From Taenia hydatigena (Eukaryota; Platyhelminthes; Cestoda; Cyclophyllidea; Taeniidae), in assembly GCA_036345935.2 (NCBI GenBank), contig JADWOT020000007.1:2120385-2184384 (forward strand): a stretch of 64,000 bases of DNA. Direction: 5' to 3'. The position numbers and the translations under genes are program-made. Under the pieces are notes generated by a model. The model saw nothing but the letters and a program-made list of their open reading frames with translations, made no database searches and had not been told where the DNA came from. Shown here piece after piece: positions 1-12,886 of this stretch; the first letter of the stretch is position 1, and every line of letters begins with the position of its first letter.

Positions 1-2640
1 TGCTTCCAGTATGATTACGACTGTAGCACTGCCGTCGTTAACCTCCTCTTCCCAGCAACTCCTTCTGTAGGATAATTTTGACCCATTTATAGTCTTCAAG
101 CAAAAGGGCTGATACAGCTTCTTCAGCACGAATTCGAGTTCTATTTCCGCCTCTCACTTAAGCATTACATATTAGGAAACATAAGCCTTCGTCTGGTATT
201 GAGACCATGCAAATCATATTAACAAACCAGAAGAGGTCCTCTTAAGCTCAGCGATAGCGCGCTTCAAATGCAGAGCTGCGGTTATCTATCGCCGTAAACA
301 AGTAGCCAACGATGCTACTTGCTATTGTTTGCCAAGCATTGCGATGGCGCGTTTAAAATAAGCAGAAGTGGTTTAATGATTATTTTAGCAGGCATTCGTT
401 TTATTATGAGGGGAGAAAATTACTGCACAGATAATTGGATGAAAAATAACCTAGAAGTCCTACACAGCTCAACAGACGCTCATAAAAACGCACCCTTTAC
501 TAAAATAAAAAGCACATTATGTTTGCACAAAGAGGCGTCAAATTAATAATGTAGCATTGCGACTTCAATCGTGGCCTTACTGGCCAAGCTCACTCATTCC
601 GGCCATCGATCTGTACTTACGGACACCACCACCAGTGACCACAATCTACCCTAGAATATGGGCCGAAATCTGCTCTAATGGCATATTACTAACTTTAAAG
701 CTTGTTATTAGTGGGCCTTATCATTAGGCAGCCGGCACCAATTTGTATTAATTGAAATGCACCTGAGGTCATAAATGCGCCACTCGGCCATCCAGAGTGA
801 TTAACAAATAACTGCCAGCAATCAAACAAAAAAGTGTTTGGCAGGAAATCAACTTGAAAATGCTGATCTCTATACAAAGAAAGTAAGTGTCCTCGATTTC
901 TTTGGCGCTTGCATTTTGGGCATCTGAACTGCCAATATTAGTCACGCTTTGCAAAGAAGTAACGTGTGCTAAGCATTAAAGAAATCGGCTTCAACCTCTC
1001 CATCTACAGTTCTGAGTTAGCTAGCTCGCATGTTGGCGCACCTGAAGTTGGTTTGCATATCTGACTTGATGTTTTGCCTCCACTTGGATAAATTTGTGCT
1101 AGTATAGCACCCTAGCCTCAAAAGCCTAGACCTTTGATGTTCCAACAGAATTGGACGGGTCCCACAGCAATGTCACTTGCAAAATATGCCAAAAGTTAAG
1201 TCCAAATATAATAAGAAGTTCTAACAGGATATTTAATTATAAGAAAAAACTTCGTTCTGCCGAATCGGCAGATCTGCAGCCAAGAGTGCGTGTCTGTTGT
1301 GCTCAAAGAGTAAAACCAAAAGCATTATTCTTCACAGAGGCTCTAATATGTCACGAATTTGTAGGCACAATAAAGGTGGCTAGCCAGCATACCAACTGCT
1401 AGGATTTGTAACGGTATCTAACTCCAAAAAGCATAGCAGTGGTTGCGAATTTGTCTCGTCATCAGTGCGGCATTACCAATCCGTGCATGGAAGACGCCTC
1501 TGGCCAGCATTTTTACAACGCGTGAATTGATAATTTGGCACTGTTTGCCAAACAGCAAACCTCTAAAGAGGTAAGTGAACAACAGCAACAAGAGTATGCC
1601 TGTCAATGCTGCTTTGCGGAAGCCTATTACATGCGGAGATGAAGCAGAATACTATTTTGTGCATTGAATTGACTCTCCAATGCGAATTCGACCCACAACC
1701 TTGGCTTCTACTTCCTACCAAGCCTATTACTGCGCAAACGATTAGCACAATCCTTCCAAGATGTCTTTGCGCCTAAGACCGTTATTTTTCAGAATTAATT
1801 TGAGGCTGATCTGACCTACAATCATAGATACAATATTGTAGGCACTTCAGTGTTCCTGTCTCACTTTGGAAGGAAGAAAACGCTTTGAGATCACAGTCAG
1901 TCGAAGTATTCAACACATTGTCAGGCATTCGCATTGCTGATGAATTTTGCGCTAAAATTTGAATATTTTACTCCATTTGCTCTACATTATCCTATGGATA
2001 CACACATACCAAGAATGTCAACTCGTAGCACCTTCAAAATGAGTGCAGCTATGGAAGCGACTGGGTAGAATGTAAGCAGAGTGAAGGTCTGAAGCAGAAG
2101 TACGTAAGGTGGCCTATCAATCATCTCACCCGCCACCTTTATTCAGCCTTTCTTGACTGCAATTTCATTACTGATGTCAGGCAGATGTCTCGATCTCATC
2201 CCAACGGCGGCTGCGGATCGCACTCCCTCATAGACAAGGCTTCATGCGACTGCATCGAGTAGGAAGTATGTGACTGTATAGAGCCGTCCGCGTTATTCAT
2301 GTAACCGGCTTGTTAGGCTCCATGGTCTAGCTAAGAAGTGCGGATGACAAATTCACGTATCACAGGATTATACTTAATGCTATAGCCTGAACTAAAGAAC
2401 TCAGTCATTTATCAGCAACTTCTCAATTAAACGCTGTATATTTGAAGTTACATTGACAAGTCATTTAATAAGCCGCATCTAAGTTAAAGCTAATTCCTAC
2501 CAAAGGATCCCCAAGGCAAAATCAAGGCAAAGTGGAATCTGCTTGTTTGCCGGCACATTTCATCAAGGCGCCTCAGCAATCGCACAGTCAACAACATCCC
2601 TCCAATTGCAGTTTTTGGTCAAAAGAGTTGGTCAAATACC
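1..2640. other. No gene seen
   Basis: I read both strands and found only short open frames without convincing splice sites, composition or family motifs. No tandem repeat or RNA gene was recognised. It may be intergenic or intronic sequence. Confidence 0.5.
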
Positions 2641-2679
2641 AAGAAAAATCAGAAAGCACATTTTACACCCACCTTCTTC

Positions 2680-3165
2680 TTCTCCCCATCCCTCTACACA
2701 GGCTAACTGGCACTTCAAGCTGTTTTTCACTTTGCGCCTACAAGTCTAACTGGACACAGCTTTGTAATTGGTGCCATCCATCCTTCCTCAATGTCATCTT
2801 TCTCCATTGACTAATTGATTAATAAAGCAATTAATGTACTGCACGTTGAGGTTTACTCCCACCTTTAGAAATGGCGAGTTGTTGTAAAGGCGTTCGCAGA
2901 TTCTCCGCTCCCTTTCGCCTCTTCCACCGACAGCACCGCCTTCAACAAGGCCATTTCGCAGAAGAGAACCTGCTCATTCGCAAGTGGATATCACACCGAC
3001 TCACCCGCCCTATCGCTTGCAGCAGTAGCAGTGAAAACTCGACTTTACCACTTCCTTCTTCTAATTGTTGTTGCAGGTGCAAATGGACGTCGACGTCTCT
3101 CAACCTCACTGCCTCCACATCCATCGCCATCAACGTTAGCACTGATGCTGAAGCGACCGTAGTTT
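2680..3165 (+). repeat. Dispersed repeat family A, copy 1
   Basis: This stretch aligns by eye over about 500 bp with the reverse complement of 24065-24620, and its 3' part with 44225-44385. Shared landmarks in order are a 'gcctacaag' segment near 2735, a 'gttcgcagat' segment near 2893, and a pyrimidine-rich acceptor-like site 'aattgttgttgcag' near 3065. After that site one frame is open in all three copies and begins K-W-T-S, then N-L-T or D-L-T. A repeat carrying a splice acceptor plus open frame could be a duplicated 3' exon of a gene family or an exonised mobile element. Apparent ORFs on either strand here are best read as parts of this repeat. Confidence 0.6.
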
Positions 3166-4041
3166 GCAGACTCCTTTTTTTCCTTCCAATATAGGTAATT
3201 AGGAATGCTTGTACTAAATCAGACAAATTGTCTCCACCTGGTGAGAAAGTTTGCGCTATTTTGAGTTCCCTTGGTATCTTATTTGCCTCCCTTTGGCTCC
3301 TGCATACCCAAAATTTCCCGCTCTGATGGAAGCACGCTGAGCGTTTCGGTACTTTCTTTTTCCCGAATAGAGGCGCTCACTTCAATCTAAAATAAAGGAA
3401 TAAATTGGAGGAGCAACAGGAGAGAAGTGGGGTCAGGTGTGGCATGTTGAGTTATTGGGCAGGTGCTTGAGTGTTGACGACAGGAAGAGAGAAGCCGACA
3501 CGCAGAGTGAACAGAGTGCAGATGGATGCAAGACGAAAGGCCATGTTCAGTCTAAGACAATCTCTACAAGGAGAAAAACGAGTGGATAATGAGAAGAGTA
3601 GGTAGAAGTTAGAGCCGTCCTGCAAATCACGAGGTAGATGTAGAAGCAACGCACTGACCCTCGCTTTTGAGGGAGTAAGCATAGAAGTAGGAGATGGAAG
3701 TAAAACGAGATGGTGTTGGGCAAACTAGAGCTGCAGTAAAAAGACGGGGATGGAAAGTGTCTTGCAATTCAAGCTAAGTTATGCTAAAACAAGTAAAGTG
3801 TGATTTTATTCACATTCATTCTAGCTTGTGCTAGTCTGTTTTAGGTTATGATTCTTGGCACCATTTCTTCATATCACAGTCAAAGACGAGACTAGGGGAG
3901 AGATAAAGAAGACTTGCTAAGAGGGTGCTGGCAGAGGATGAGGTAAGAGGAGAATGCAAAGACAGGAGCAGCTTAACAGTGCATTTGGAAAAGATAGAGG
4001 TTTTTAAAAGTGTGAGGGAGACAGAGTAGCGATCCATTCTT

Positions 4042-4264
4042 GTGGCACTAAAGTGCAATATAAAGGTAAGGAAACAATATGCAAGCGATTACTCACCTCC
4101 CTTCTCAGGGCACGGAGTGCACAGGGTGGGACTTAACGCGAGACGCAATACTTGGGAGAGAATCGAGCGTAGTGGGAATCGACGGAGACGCCTACCAAAG
4201 ATGCATCGAAGTGGAGCTCCCACTCCTTCATTTTGAGGACGTCATCAGACCCAAACAGACGTGA
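4042..4264 (+). CDS. Candidate two-exon 3' gene end, unknown product
   Basis: A strong donor (AAG|GTAAGG) at 4065/4066 and a strong acceptor (cctcccttctcag) ending at 4108 define a 43-nt intron. The downstream exon, 4109-4264, starts in phase 0 and reads 51 codons to a TGA. It is richer in GC than its surroundings and gives a balanced, acidic peptide (for example E-C-T-G-W-D-L-T-R-D and D-G-D-A-Y-Q-R-C). Upstream the frame reads VALKCNIK directly into the donor and is open back to a TAG at 4027, where another acceptor may lie. No family is recognised. The minus strand also shows donor-like sites here, so strand is not fully certain. No AATAAA was seen just downstream. Confidence 0.4.
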
Positions 4265-4324
4265 ACTTCCAAAAGCCATCCCACCACCACCTCTAAGGCG
4301 TCTAAGCAGTGATAAGCACACATT

Positions 4325-7300
4325 TAATTCACTCCATTGGATGATCTGTATTTTATGATCTACTCAGATAAATCATGAAATCTGCCCGAAAATGCAAATT
4401 ACTATTAACCAAAGAATTTCAACACAACTTCCTTTTTAAACATGCTTGCTCTGTGGTACAGTAGGTCACCGAGCTTTGCAGTACATCGCTGGCCGTTGTC
4501 AGAATTTAAGCCCGGAAAGAATTATTTCTCCCAGAACTAGTTAAGATTCAACCACTACTAGAATGACTTAGCAGTGAGTTGCACAAGGGTTTTGAGTAAA
4601 TAATAATTTTACATACACGATGCGGGTTTTAACTGGCTTATACCATGACCGCATCAAGAAAGTTGGAATTACGAATAAACTTTGCATCTTTATGTAGGCA
4701 CAAAAGAAAGGCGTTTCAAGTTAAAAGCCGTGGTATGTGCCTATCCAACCCTAACTTGCATTGCTAATTTCTTTCATGACTTACATCTGAAAGCTCGTGA
4801 ATTGAATTTTCGCTCACTTAAAATGAGTTAAAATTCATCTTTAATTCTCAAGTTGGCTTGTATCCAGAGCCTTGCGACGAGTTAATTCCAATCTGATCCA
4901 AATAATACTGCCACACGTCAAATCAGCCAAAAGTAGATCAAAAATTTTGCCAGTCAAATTATTTTTCTCGATGCGCTCTTACTCTCCTTCCTCATGTGGT
5001 TACATGCCCTTCATTTTATCATTCTGGCGGCTATCAACATTTTCAGACATCAGCCAACAGAATTCATGTCTAGTTTTAATATTTGGCTTGTATTGGTGAA
5101 GTGGATGCAACCCACTTAGGCATTTATTGGGTTTTCATAAACTCGTCAGAAAATTAAACCCTTCGTTGACATAATAGGGCCTCTTCACTATCTAATTAAA
5201 TGCCTTGCACAAAATAACTTCAAAGTTGAAGAAACGAAAGCGAAACACAAACACCCATTTTGCCACTGTTCTCTGTCTACGAAGCGCCATACGTTTTTCA
5301 TTCGTTATGAAAACAAGATCTTGAGTTTAAGTGAATGTGCCAATGCCTACCAGAACTTAATCAACAGTTAAAATTCCGCATTCCTGGAGAGGTGGAAGCA
5401 TGATTTACAATACCAACGCTACTAGTGTTTACTAGAAAACGAAAGAGAGGATGATATAGATTAGAAGAAGTTAAGGTGCTTTAAAGCAGTTTTGAAATCA
5501 GGCATCTCAGATCGTTCGCAACAACAAATAATAAAGCACCAACATCAGGTAGACGTCCTCTTATTCTTCTTCCTCCTCTCATTTTGTCGTGTTTCTGCCA
5601 ATGCTGTCTCTGTTTGTTTATGGTCACCTAAGGTAACACAGCAACAAAAAGGCAACTTTTACCTATTGTTTTTCTAGAGCAGCTGCTTCACGGATCGCAT
5701 TAATAAATAATAGCAAAGCCTAGCTCTTTATTCGGAGTGAATCCACATTGCCGAAAATTGACCATTCTATCACCCTGTTTTTTAGACATCTTTGCAGTGG
5801 CTATGTAAACAAGTGTCTAAGTAGCGGAAAAAGTTTTGCTTACTCTGCTGATATGCTGTGAGGCCTCAGTAGCAGAAAGGTGTTCATTGATCTTCGCTCG
5901 GTGGCACGTGTAGTGAAGTGCGGTCACAAGAATATACATAAAGACGAGCGAACTTTATAACCGAAATGACCTCAAGTGAGTCTTGTTAGCGAGTGGTTGG
6001 TAAAATGGGTTGCCACCTCGATCACCGACCGCAAAGGTGCACATTCTTAAATTGGTTGACGAGGTCATCGGCTACGTATTTGAGGCAACCTTCTTTATGT
6101 TGCTGCTGGTCTGGCGCATAAGGTAGAATCATATCCGCTTCTCTCACTTTCTTACGATTCGATTTGTTGTTTAACCACTACCGAGTGACGGTATTGAGTA
6201 AGAACTTTGTTTATTGAATTTTTGATAAGCAAATATGAAAAAACCAGTTTCTGAGCCTGCTCATCTTAAAATACCACCTAAGAAAAGAGCCATCAGAACG
6301 ATAACTAACCTAAAAGCAGCAGTTTGAGAGATTAGCAGCGTTGTTCTCAAAAAGATGAGCAATATCAAAACTGTGGGGACAACGATTTATTGTCTGGAAA
6401 ACATGATACCATAAATCACCACATCAAATTTTAGCGGTTGTTTCACCTTAGTCAACTGGAACAAAATGTGTTGCTTATGTACATCACTAACAATTATGAA
6501 ATCTGCCTAACAAAGCAAAATACCAACATTTTTACGCCTCCATGCAGTTAGATCGTGTGTAATTTGAGCAAAGACCCTCCTCTTTGAACAGTGTAATTAC
6601 TGTCATGACCACATAAACGCCATAGATAATGGTTTATGACTAGCATGCGCGTTGAATGTTCATCGTGTAGATTCAATGTTATTGTGACCTCTTTCAATTT
6701 CAAAACATTGCTTGTTGATGGCAACGAAGAGAATCTGGATCATACAGCAGATATACACACATGCATAGCAACGTTTTTAACAAATTAAGCCACGTACTTA
6801 TGCCACAATGATTTGTCCACTAAATCATCTTTACCCTTTTCTTTTTAACTTTATTCATAACTTGTTCCACTCTTGAAAGATATTCACTTAGACTCTACAA
6901 GATACAAGTTCAGGTATCAACAACGCAAATAGATCTTACAATAAATTTAAAGTGTAAACATCCGGCCCAAGGTGACCTCATAGCTGAAACCTTCACTTTC
7001 TCTCCTCACCTTCATCCTCTGCTTATCGCGACGACGATCGTTGCGCCTCCACTCCTCTACCATCCTTCCAAATGCAAACAATGCGACGTAATTCGATGAC
7101 CCAATTACTGATAAACTGGTAGTTACAATCACTTGCATGGTCAAACAATCATTTGATGGGGGAGGGGGGCTGTAGTCACTCCAATTGAGCACCCTTCAAA
7201 ATGGGAAGATCCAAGATTAGGCACCTGATGCGTGAATGCATTTGGCATTGATTCAGAGAACTCAAAAGATTTGTTAAAAGGCAAATAACTCTAAAAATGA

Positions 7301-8560
7301 CAGAAAAGGCCTTTTTGGCTTGTTATTACTGCCTTGGGGCGCGTAGGATGCCTTTGGCCCATGCAGAAGCGAAATGGAACTTGGCAGAGATTATTTTAGC
7401 TTCTAGTTGAAGAGTTAGAATCCGAGTACAACTGTGGCCATCATTTCGATCCTATGGTTCGTAGAAAAAGGAAATCCAGCCAAACTGTTGGAGGAAGACA
7501 AAATCGATAGCAGCTAAGCTTCGCCTCTAAAATGCGCAAACGAATCATTTGTCACACATGCACACACCCACCGTCCTGCGAAAAGTGCGTTGGCGATCTC
7601 TAGTAATGCTAGCCATTTTTCACCATGAATGGGTACATCAAATTCTACTTGCAATTAGTACTTTTTCTGCACGAAACAGCAATCTAAAAGTCAGGCTGCG
7701 TGAGGAAGGAATGATATGCTCTTTAAACCAATCAAATCGCGCACAAGAGGCAGGCACACCATTGGTTGAACGCGTAGTGATTGAACTTAGATACGTTTCT
7801 AATTGGCAGTTAGGGTCGCTCCCACACATTGGTCAGTCGTGCCTATTTAAGTCGGGTTTTCGCTGTTATCAAAACATTGCTTAACCCCTCCATCCTTTGC
7901 GCTGGTCGGACTTGATAGAAACAACTGAGGAGTATTCAGTCTAAGTAAGTCCTCACTTGCTTATATTTGTTGATGTGTCAAAAAGTCTTGACCTGATGCG
8001 CTACTGGTCAGCTGATCCAGGCTTAGTAGATGATCACTGCCTTAGTAACCAAACTTATCGGACATCCATTGCTGGAATAAAATTTAAAATTGGGAAGATT
8101 GCCTTCCCTTACCTGTAGAGTCCACATTCTTGCTAGTATCATTTTAAGCCAATTCATTTTATACCGAGTCTTTTTTGCAAGTCAAGCTAACTCTGGTACC
8201 CTGAGCAAAGGATTGCTCTTCCCACAATGAGAAAACTAAGGTCCTCTTCTAGGCTGACTAATGCCTCTGCCACATAACCGCTTCTGGGTTAGTAGCAGAC
8301 TACCTATTGGGATAATTCGAATGCGAAGGGGGAAGGAGGAAGGTGGGGGATGAAAAGGGGTATACAGTCATTCGAGGAGTAAGAGCCTCCACCTAAGTCC
8401 AATCGAGGAAAGTGTCTATCTTTTGAGAGTCATAGAGACGTGTTTAGTGGCTTCGGTGGCTATGAGTTATTTTCTTTGCGTGCATATGTTCTCAATTGGC
8501 TTCAGTCAAATTAGGAAACAATTAATTTGGTTCAAAAACAAAGGGCTTGCTGTTATTGCC
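4325..8560. other. No gene seen
   Basis: Only short open frames on both strands, none with matched splice sites or recognisable motifs. A TATTTAAG motif near 7838, followed by a GTAAGT donor-like site near 7943, could mark a non-coding first exon, but nothing downstream links to it. Confidence 0.4.
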
Positions 8561-8625
8561 AGGGAGGGCAAAATGGCGAGAGGTTATTTTTATTCTTCTA
8601 TCCATTAGTTCGTTGACACATTCAG

Positions 8626-8990
8626 GCATTCAACTAGTCCTCAGACATTCAGAAGGCCAAGCACTTGAGCCGATTTTGCTGTTATCCTCTAAAGGCATCT
8701 CACCAGAGCACTGGTGGGTAGAAAGGAATGGGTACATTCCTACATCAGCTACATACTTTCTAGCTCGTATCTGTACTTTGCTCTTCCTAATCAAAGTGTT
8801 TTAGTCATGATCATTAAAAGTGGCCAATTAACTGGTTATTTTGTTCGTTTTCAGGCCTGCACACTTGCTGTTTTGCTGTGGGTAGAATTTTCCAATTCGA
8901 ATAAACACTTCCACCTGGCAGGGAATTTAATCAGAGAGGCAGACAGCCTATGTTTACCACACGATCGCAGCACCTCCATCACCTACTCAG
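8626..8990 (+). CDS. Candidate internal exons, one with SH3-like motif
   Basis: Two open segments have splice-like boundaries. The first starts after 'acacattcag' at 8625 and reads to about 8766; its end, H-W-W-V-E-R-N-G-Y-I-P-T-S-A-T-Y-F, resembles the conserved C-terminal half of SH3 domains (WW...NG..IP..Y). The second, 8855-8990, has a good acceptor (ttgttcgttttcag) and donor (ACTCAG|GTAAAA), is open in phase 0 and ends in phase 1 after 45 codons. The phases of the two segments do not join with the donor I picked at 8767, so they may belong to different transcripts, a different donor may be used, or the locus may be decayed. SH3 domains are peptide-binding modules of cytoskeletal and signalling proteins; that role is inference from one short motif. 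Confidence 0.3.
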
Positions 8991-9236
8991 GTAAAAGGAG
9001 TGCTAAGACAGTTCTCACAGAATAAGTAATGCACGGCGTGTAGCCATCCAAAAGTTGCTTTACCGTACCTTGGCCTATTTAGAGACCTCAAGGCTCTGTG
9101 AATCCATCCTTGGTGGAGGCTGCACTCCTTTTCCGAATGCCTTTGGTGTAAATTGAGAGAAAAGGAGTTAGCAGTGGACTAGACTAGGCTGGGGCTGATA
9201 TCAGTGCGGGTTCAGAGGGGTGCGTGCATCGATTTC

Positions 9237-9776
9237 TTAAAGAGATTCTAGTTTCGTGCTGTCATTGCTGGCCGGCCTAGAGGTATTGTGGTCAGATGAG
9301 ACGGCGGTATCTCTTGAGGCCTCCGAGACATGGCATTGCCGCGATGTCGAAGGCTCACTCGAGACATCCGTAGTTGAGCAACAAAGCAATCGATATTGAC
9401 CCTGTAGTTTATTCGCCTTGTGCTGATTAAGAGTACGACGAGTCTCCTCATTACTTAAGAGTACCACCTTCCCTTCTCTGCCGTGCATAATTTTAATGTG
9501 CTTTCTCAGATCCCACTTCCAGTTGTTAGTACAGTAGCAAAATGGTTTTAAAGGGCTATTTAAAAATATAGCAGTGATGTAAGAGTTATTATTAGCGGCC
9601 ACAGAGAGAGCACATATATAGTTTGATGTGTCATTTCCAGTTGGAACGATGGCCGCAGCTGGAGCATTTATATGGTTCATAAAGCTCCTCGCGGCTATTT
9701 GATTCCCTGCTGCACCGAGAGGTCCTAATGGGGCGTCGCTTTGCCGATGGTGGATTGACCTGTGAAGACGAAACCT
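9237..9776 (-). pseudogene. C2H2 zinc-finger gene fragment, minus copy
   Basis: On the minus strand, from 9673 to 9596, one frame reads Y-K-C-S-S-C-G-H-R-S-N-W-K, an in-frame TGA (9631-9633), then H-I-K-L-Y-M-C-S-L-C-G-R: one C2H2 finger interrupted by a stop and the start of a second. A different frame then gives PFCYCTNNWKWDLRKHIKIM-H-G, a finger with C-x-C instead of C-x2-C. That frame stays open for 147 codons to 9237, with a Ser/Thr-rich tail. The stop, the frame change and the shortened Cys pair mark a pseudogene. C2H2 fingers bind nucleic acid; the parent gene was probably a multi-finger nuclear factor, which is inference. Most of this copy forms the left arm of an inverted repeat with 9777-10068. 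Confidence 0.6.
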
Positions 9777-10068
9777 GGCCGCTAATAAGAACTCTTACAT
9801 CACTGCTATATTTTTAAATAGCCCTTTAAAACCATTTTGCTACTGTACTAACAACTGGAAGTGGGATCTGAGAAAGCACATTGAAGTTATGCACGGCAGA
9901 GTAGGGAAGGTGGTAATCTTAAGTAATGAGGAGACTCGTCGTACTCTTAATCAGCACAAGGCGAATAAACGACAGGGTCAATATCGATTGCTTTGCTGCT
10001 CAACCACGGATGTCTCGAGTGAGCCTTCGACATCATGGCAATGCTATGCCTCGGAGGCCTCAAGAGAT
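9309..10068. repeat. Inverted repeat, 292-bp arms, 176-bp spacer
   Basis: Left arm 9309-9600 and right arm 9777-10068 are reverse complements with about a dozen mismatches and no indels by eye. The arms begin at GGCC beside the spacer and end at 'caagagat'. The spacer (9601-9776) holds the first zinc-finger remnant of the minus copy and has no equivalent on the outer side of the right arm. Such a structure could form a long hairpin in DNA or in a read-through transcript. Confidence 0.85.
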
Positions 10069-10424
10069 GTAACTTTCCTTTAGTCGTTGTTGGATGAAGG
10101 ACATCAGGACGCAATCAAAAATTCAAACGAAGAGCTTTTCCTTGATGTTCCTGGACGGTTGATGTCTCGCTTAAGGCGCGGTGAAATCGAACCCTCAGCG
10201 CCACCGTAAGTGCAGATTTTTCAGTCATACCTACTTATTTACTGTCTAGTAGTTGGTCACACCTATGCTTTTCTACACAGGGATAGATCACTGCGCTTGG
10301 ACTTGATGCTAATGGATCCTCAGGTCCAATCATTGACAAACCAGCTCTTATCCCTCCTACGAGAGTGAAACAGCAGTTTAATATCCCCGGTGAGAGCGAT
10401 GATCTCCCTCGGTTTCTCCAGTAA
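9777..10424 (+). pseudogene. C2H2 zinc-finger gene fragment, plus copy
   Basis: This copy carries the same finger as its mirror image and the same tail as far as 10068. It then hits an in-frame TAG (10081-10083), but the frame continues cleanly as S-L-L-D-E-G-H-Q-D-A-I-K-N to a donor (ACC|GTAAGT) at 10205/10206. After a 75-nt intron with a good acceptor (ttttctacacag), the segment from 10281 encodes G-P-I-I-D-K-P-A-L-I-P-P-T-R-V-K-Q-Q-F and ends at TAA 10422-10424. That last frame does not match the upstream phase, so there is also a frameshift. The mirror copy ends in K-L-E-S-L just where this copy reads S-L-L-D-E-G, suggesting each kept a different part of one exon. Confidence 0.6.
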
Positions 10425-12786
10425 CTCGCCTGCTTGATTGCGGTAATTTTAATATGCGACTCAAAGAGGAAAAGTGCCATGAATATTTTGTGATTTAAAA
10501 GGTTTTGCTTTTTTTATAAGTATAGCGCGTAGAAATAATTTGCCTTTTTTGTTGTACCTTGTGGATTAGGCTTGATTAGTCTGGTCAGGAGGCCCTTCAC
10601 AGTCCTGTACGCTGGCAGCATTTTGGCTAGATATGGCTCTCTAGCATAAAGAGACAGCGCCAATGGTGATGAAAGGATATGCTTATGTGTCTAAGCCAGA
10701 AATGCATGCCACCTTATGAACACTAACTGATAGGCAAAAGCAGAGGCCGAAAGTTGACATCCGTTGATGTTCAAGCTTTTTTAGCTTTAACATCCTCGTA
10801 GAGATGTGTGAATAATCAAAAAGAATCCGCAGCCATCGCAGCAGCTTCTGGCTGCAGGATTTAAAACTGTATGACCAGCAATCATTTTAATCCCAAGGAA
10901 ATCTTATTGAAGAGGTTAGGTAGGTATTTTTAACAAAGAACTAAAATAAAGCCCTGAAGCCAAATAAATGATAAGGTGAGAATATTTTAACAAATCAAAA
11001 AGATAAATCTAATGTGAGAAACCAGAACTAAAACAAAATTTAATAACTGTCAGTTGGGTGCTTTCTAAAGACCAAAGATGGATGTGGCTTCATCTCAGCG
11101 CATGTGTGACACGCTGAGACTTTTCTGACGAGAAAGAGCGGCATAATAGTCTGTCAGGGCATGTATTAGCGACGATAGATTAGAATCAAGGTCATTGGCT
11201 TGGTCTGGGATACCAGGATGCTCAAAGGAGACAAAAGGGCTGAGAACTTAAAGGTACTGTGAAACCAATGCAAAATTTAATCTAACACAATAGGGAATTC
11301 ATTTCAATTAAGCCACTTTTAAAGATTTTATTATCGATTACTGTTCAAAGCGAAACCAATGAGTACATTTCCAAAGCACCTTTACGGCTATCTTGGAAAC
11401 TCGCGGGATTTAAAGATGTGTGCAACGTGGCTTCTGTTCTTTTGTCTGGTTTTCTGTTTTGAAGCTTTTTCTTTTGCTATTTCTATTGCTTCTTAGGTTT
11501 TCCAATGCATAGGGATGCTTAATATTTATCAGCGGCAAATTTTGATGCACAAAAATTAAGTCATGCGTGTACCAATGCGAGAATCTCAGCCGCATATTTT
11601 ATAACAATTCGGTGCAAACTCATCAAACCCTGCTGTGTGTAACATAACCCAGTCAATCCCTGAACGCTCAGAGACACTTGATTGAGATAAGTAAATCAGA
11701 GCGCCCTTCTACTATTAATGGTGGAAACGAAGAACTGTAAAGTTTAAAAGAAGCGACGATGCACGAGCCCCATGGTCATCGCCTTATTTCGAGGTTTCAA
11801 TATTGTTGCGTGACATAAAAGTGTCTTTTGATAAAAACTGCAATATTGAGGTGAAATGGGCATTCTATGTTTCCCTGCATTAATGCCAAAGTGTGTTGGT
11901 TCCAAACGTTAATTATAAAGCAGCAGTCACTAGGAACCTTAGATCGGTAGTTAAAGTGGCTGATAGTGCTGCCATGTGCTGCTCGCATTTCAGCCAAAAA
12001 ATTAGTCACCATACTGGCGGTCTACTCTTCAACTTTCCAATCCTTTCGTTTTTAAATTAGAAATGCTATATCCGATTGCACAGAAACTGCTTCTCCCTGC
12101 CACCTGATTACATTCACACATTGCGACCCCTCTGAACGCATTTACAATGAGTTGGAGTAACAAGGAAGCTTCTTCTATCGTGTTGAACGATTCAGAGGGG
12201 ACTTTTAGCCGTGGCTTGGGACCTGGTGGTCAGACCCATTAGCAAGGCCGCAAATCGCCATAGCGGCCACGGATTTTTCATTAGCAAGTCTATCCACTAC
12301 TTGTTACTTCAAAATAGTTGGTCCAAAGACGTTCTGAACAAGCACCACAGTAGGTGAGTTTCTTTTACTAGCTTTCCCATTGCTGCTGTTTTGTGTGGAT
12401 CCAAATGCAAAAAGAGTCAAACTTTGGGAGGCGCGGATGACCAATAGGGCACTCACTTAACTCCCAGCGGTAGTCATGGACATGACAACAGGTAAATGCT
12501 GGAATTACATTTACTAACGTAGACCTGACTCAAGAGGGGACCTGAATACGCACGGCAGCCAAACCTTCCAAAAATTACCCACTTTCTTATTCAGGACGTC
12601 AGTATTCGTTAGCCTTTAGCTCAAAGAAACGTTTTACTAACAGCAAAACGCAACTGGCTTTGTTGACCTTGGATTGAGACGAGCTTTCCCCTGCGATCTT
12701 TGGTGAAAGTGCTTTGGGGTCAGGAAAGCAATAAAAGTTATCTTCTCAAGGGAGTTCAGTGTTGAGGCTGGCGCCTTACCATCGAA
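10425..12786. other. No gene seen
   Basis: No supported coding, RNA or repeat feature up to the assembly gap. Confidence 0.4.
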
Positions 12787-12886
12787 NNNNNNNNNNNNNN
12801 NNNNNNNNNNNNNNNNNNNNNNNNNNNNNNNNNNNNNNNNNNNNNNNNNNNNNNNNNNNNNNNNNNNNNNNNNNNNNNNNNNNNNN
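12787..12886. other. Assembly gap, 100 N
   Basis: Exactly 100 undetermined bases, a conventional placeholder for a scaffold join of unknown length. Distances and features across it should not be trusted. Confidence 0.99.
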
